A DNA stretch of 64,000 nucleotides from Jeotgalicoccus halotolerans. Lineage in GTDB: Bacteria; Bacillota; Bacilli; Staphylococcales; Salinicoccaceae. The notes below the pieces were generated by a model. It saw only the letters and a program-made list of their open reading frames with translations, had not been told where the DNA came from and searched no databases. A program made the translations under genes and the position numbers. The DNA lies in the NCBI RefSeq assembly GCF_003387165.1, contig NZ_QUMW01000013.1:62001-126000 (forward strand). Reading direction: 5' to 3'. Positions 63,358-64,000 of the stretch are shown here, piece by piece (within the stretch, counting starts at the first letter, position 1; every line of letters begins with the position of its first letter).

Positions 63358-64000
63358 ATGAGAAACAGAAAATCAGCAGTAACCCCTGTCTTCTATATTT
63401 CACTTGCTATCGCATTTGTATTTATTTTATGGGGGGCGATTTTTCCGACCAATCTGGAAACTAATTTAGGTTATATTAATAATTTTATTTCTAATGAACT
63501 CGGCTGGGTCTACATGCTCGCAATGACAGGCTTTGTAATTTTCGCTTTTTATCTTGTTATCAGTCCTTACGGTAAAATCCGCCTGGGCAAACAAGATGAA
63601 AAACCGCAGTACAGTTATTTCACGTGGTTCTCATTCCTGTTCACAGCAGGGATGGGTGTCGGTCTTGTATTCTACGGTGTAAACGAGCCGCTGACCCATT
63701 TCCACAACCCGCCGATTACAGAAGGCGGTACGGCACTTGCCCAGCAGGAAGCACTTCAATATACGTTATTTCATTGGGGATTTCACCCGTGGGCAGTATA
63801 TGCAGTAGTCGGACTTGCATTGGCATACTTTAATTTTAGACATAACGCACCGCTGTTAATGAGTTCAGCAATATCTCCGTTAATCGGTGACAGATCAAAA
63901 GGGTGGATGGGTACAACAGTTGATGTTATCGCAGTATTCGGTACTATTTTCGGTATCGCAACGTCCCTTGGTCTTGGTGCCACGCAGATTACAGCAGGCT
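63358..64000 (+). CDS. BCCT-family osmolyte transporter, N-terminal part (cut by window edge)
   Basis: 214 codons visible from ATG 63358 after AAGGAGGATATTTC. Betaine/carnitine/choline transporter features: TWFSFLFTAGMGVGLVFYGVNEPLTHF (the Gly-rich helix), LFHWGFHPWAVYAVVGLALAYFNFR, and FGIATSLGLGATQI. OpuD/BetT-like import of glycine betaine or choline for salt tolerance. Substrate specificity needs the missing C-terminal part. Confidence 0.94.
   Translation, partial: MRNRKSAVTPVFYISLAIAFVFILWGAIFPTNLETNLGYINNFISNELGWVYMLAMTGFVIFAFYLVISPYGKIRLGKQDEKPQYSYFTWFSFLFTAGMGVGLVFYGVNEPLTHFHNPPITEGGTALAQQEALQYTLFHWGFHPWAVYAVVGLALAYFNFRHNAPLLMSSAISPLIGDRSKGWMGTTVDVIAVFGTIFGIATSLGLGATQITAG

Overview
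The window is the replication-origin region of a low-GC Firmicute in the Staphylococcaceae. Gene order gyrB-recF-yaaA-dnaN-dnaA-oriC-rpmH-rnpA-jag-mnmE-mnmG-rsmG-noc is typical. There is no yidC between rnpA and jag and no parA (soj) between noc and parB. CstR/CstA/CstB sulfur genes and several sigma-B-type promoters are also present. A halotolerant genus such as Jeotgalicoccus or Salinicoccus would fit (BCCT transporter, compact oriC), but the genus is inferred, not shown.

Layout. 1-5.3 kb: leftward gyrB (cut by the window edge), recF, yaaA, dnaN and dnaA, with DnaA-box clusters on both sides of dnaA and a DnaA-trio/AT-rich unwinding element between dnaA and dnaN. 5.3-20.4 kb: rightward core genes (rpmH to ychF, rpsF, ssb, rpsR). 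The usual rpsF-ssb-rpsR operon is split by a 4.2 kb block holding two molybdate-binding-like lipoproteins, a ModB permease and a PadR/HAAS pair. 20.4-22.4 kb: the 3' end of rpsR carries an integrase remnant and a nitric oxide synthase gene, with an att-like repeat at the far side, suggesting a decayed integrative island. 22.5-25.3 kb: two sigma-B-type stress genes surround an XRE-TPR regulator followed by a 43-residue exported peptide, a candidate RRNPP quorum-sensing pair, and a YfbU-like gene. 25.4-31.3 kb: guaB-guaA, a broken D-cysteine desulfhydrase, a DMT exporter and an orphan PurC paralogue.

31.3-43.3 kb: topB, two secreted aromatic-repeat paralogues, a broken LCP gene, a Tat-dependent GMC dehydrogenase pair, an M42 peptidase, a tandem triplet of small membrane proteins, a pentapeptide-repeat protein, an Asp-box propeller and tRNA-Ala(GGC). 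43.4-52 kb: a Noc-binding-site match, a RocB-like peptidase, an osmC stub, the cstR/cstA-cstB-tauE persulfide detoxification locus with three operators, a YhdH-type reductase and fmdA-fmdB. 52-64 kb: a glycerate kinase remnant, lipoprotein SodC, a seven-copy 41-bp repeat array, a three-gene thiol-redox operon, codB-codA behind a PyrR-type attenuator, a large catalase, a YfcC transporter, an SRPBCC protein, an RluA-type synthase, a pyrimidine-dimer glycosylase-like protein and the start of a BCCT transporter.

How it fits together. The first 20 kb handles replication initiation, chromosome segregation and tRNA/ribosome maturation. The rest is mostly stress and redox physiology: catalase, SodC and two YflT-like genes share sigma-B-type promoters (GTTT-type -35, 13-nt spacer, GGGWAY-type -10). 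The thiol operon and the cst genes handle disulfide and persulfide stress. Small gene stubs (integrase, dcyD, LCP, osmC, glycerate kinase) mark spots of gene loss. The most novel-looking items are the XRE-TPR/peptide pair, the rpsR island remnant, the 41-bp repeat family and the triplicated membrane-protein cassette.
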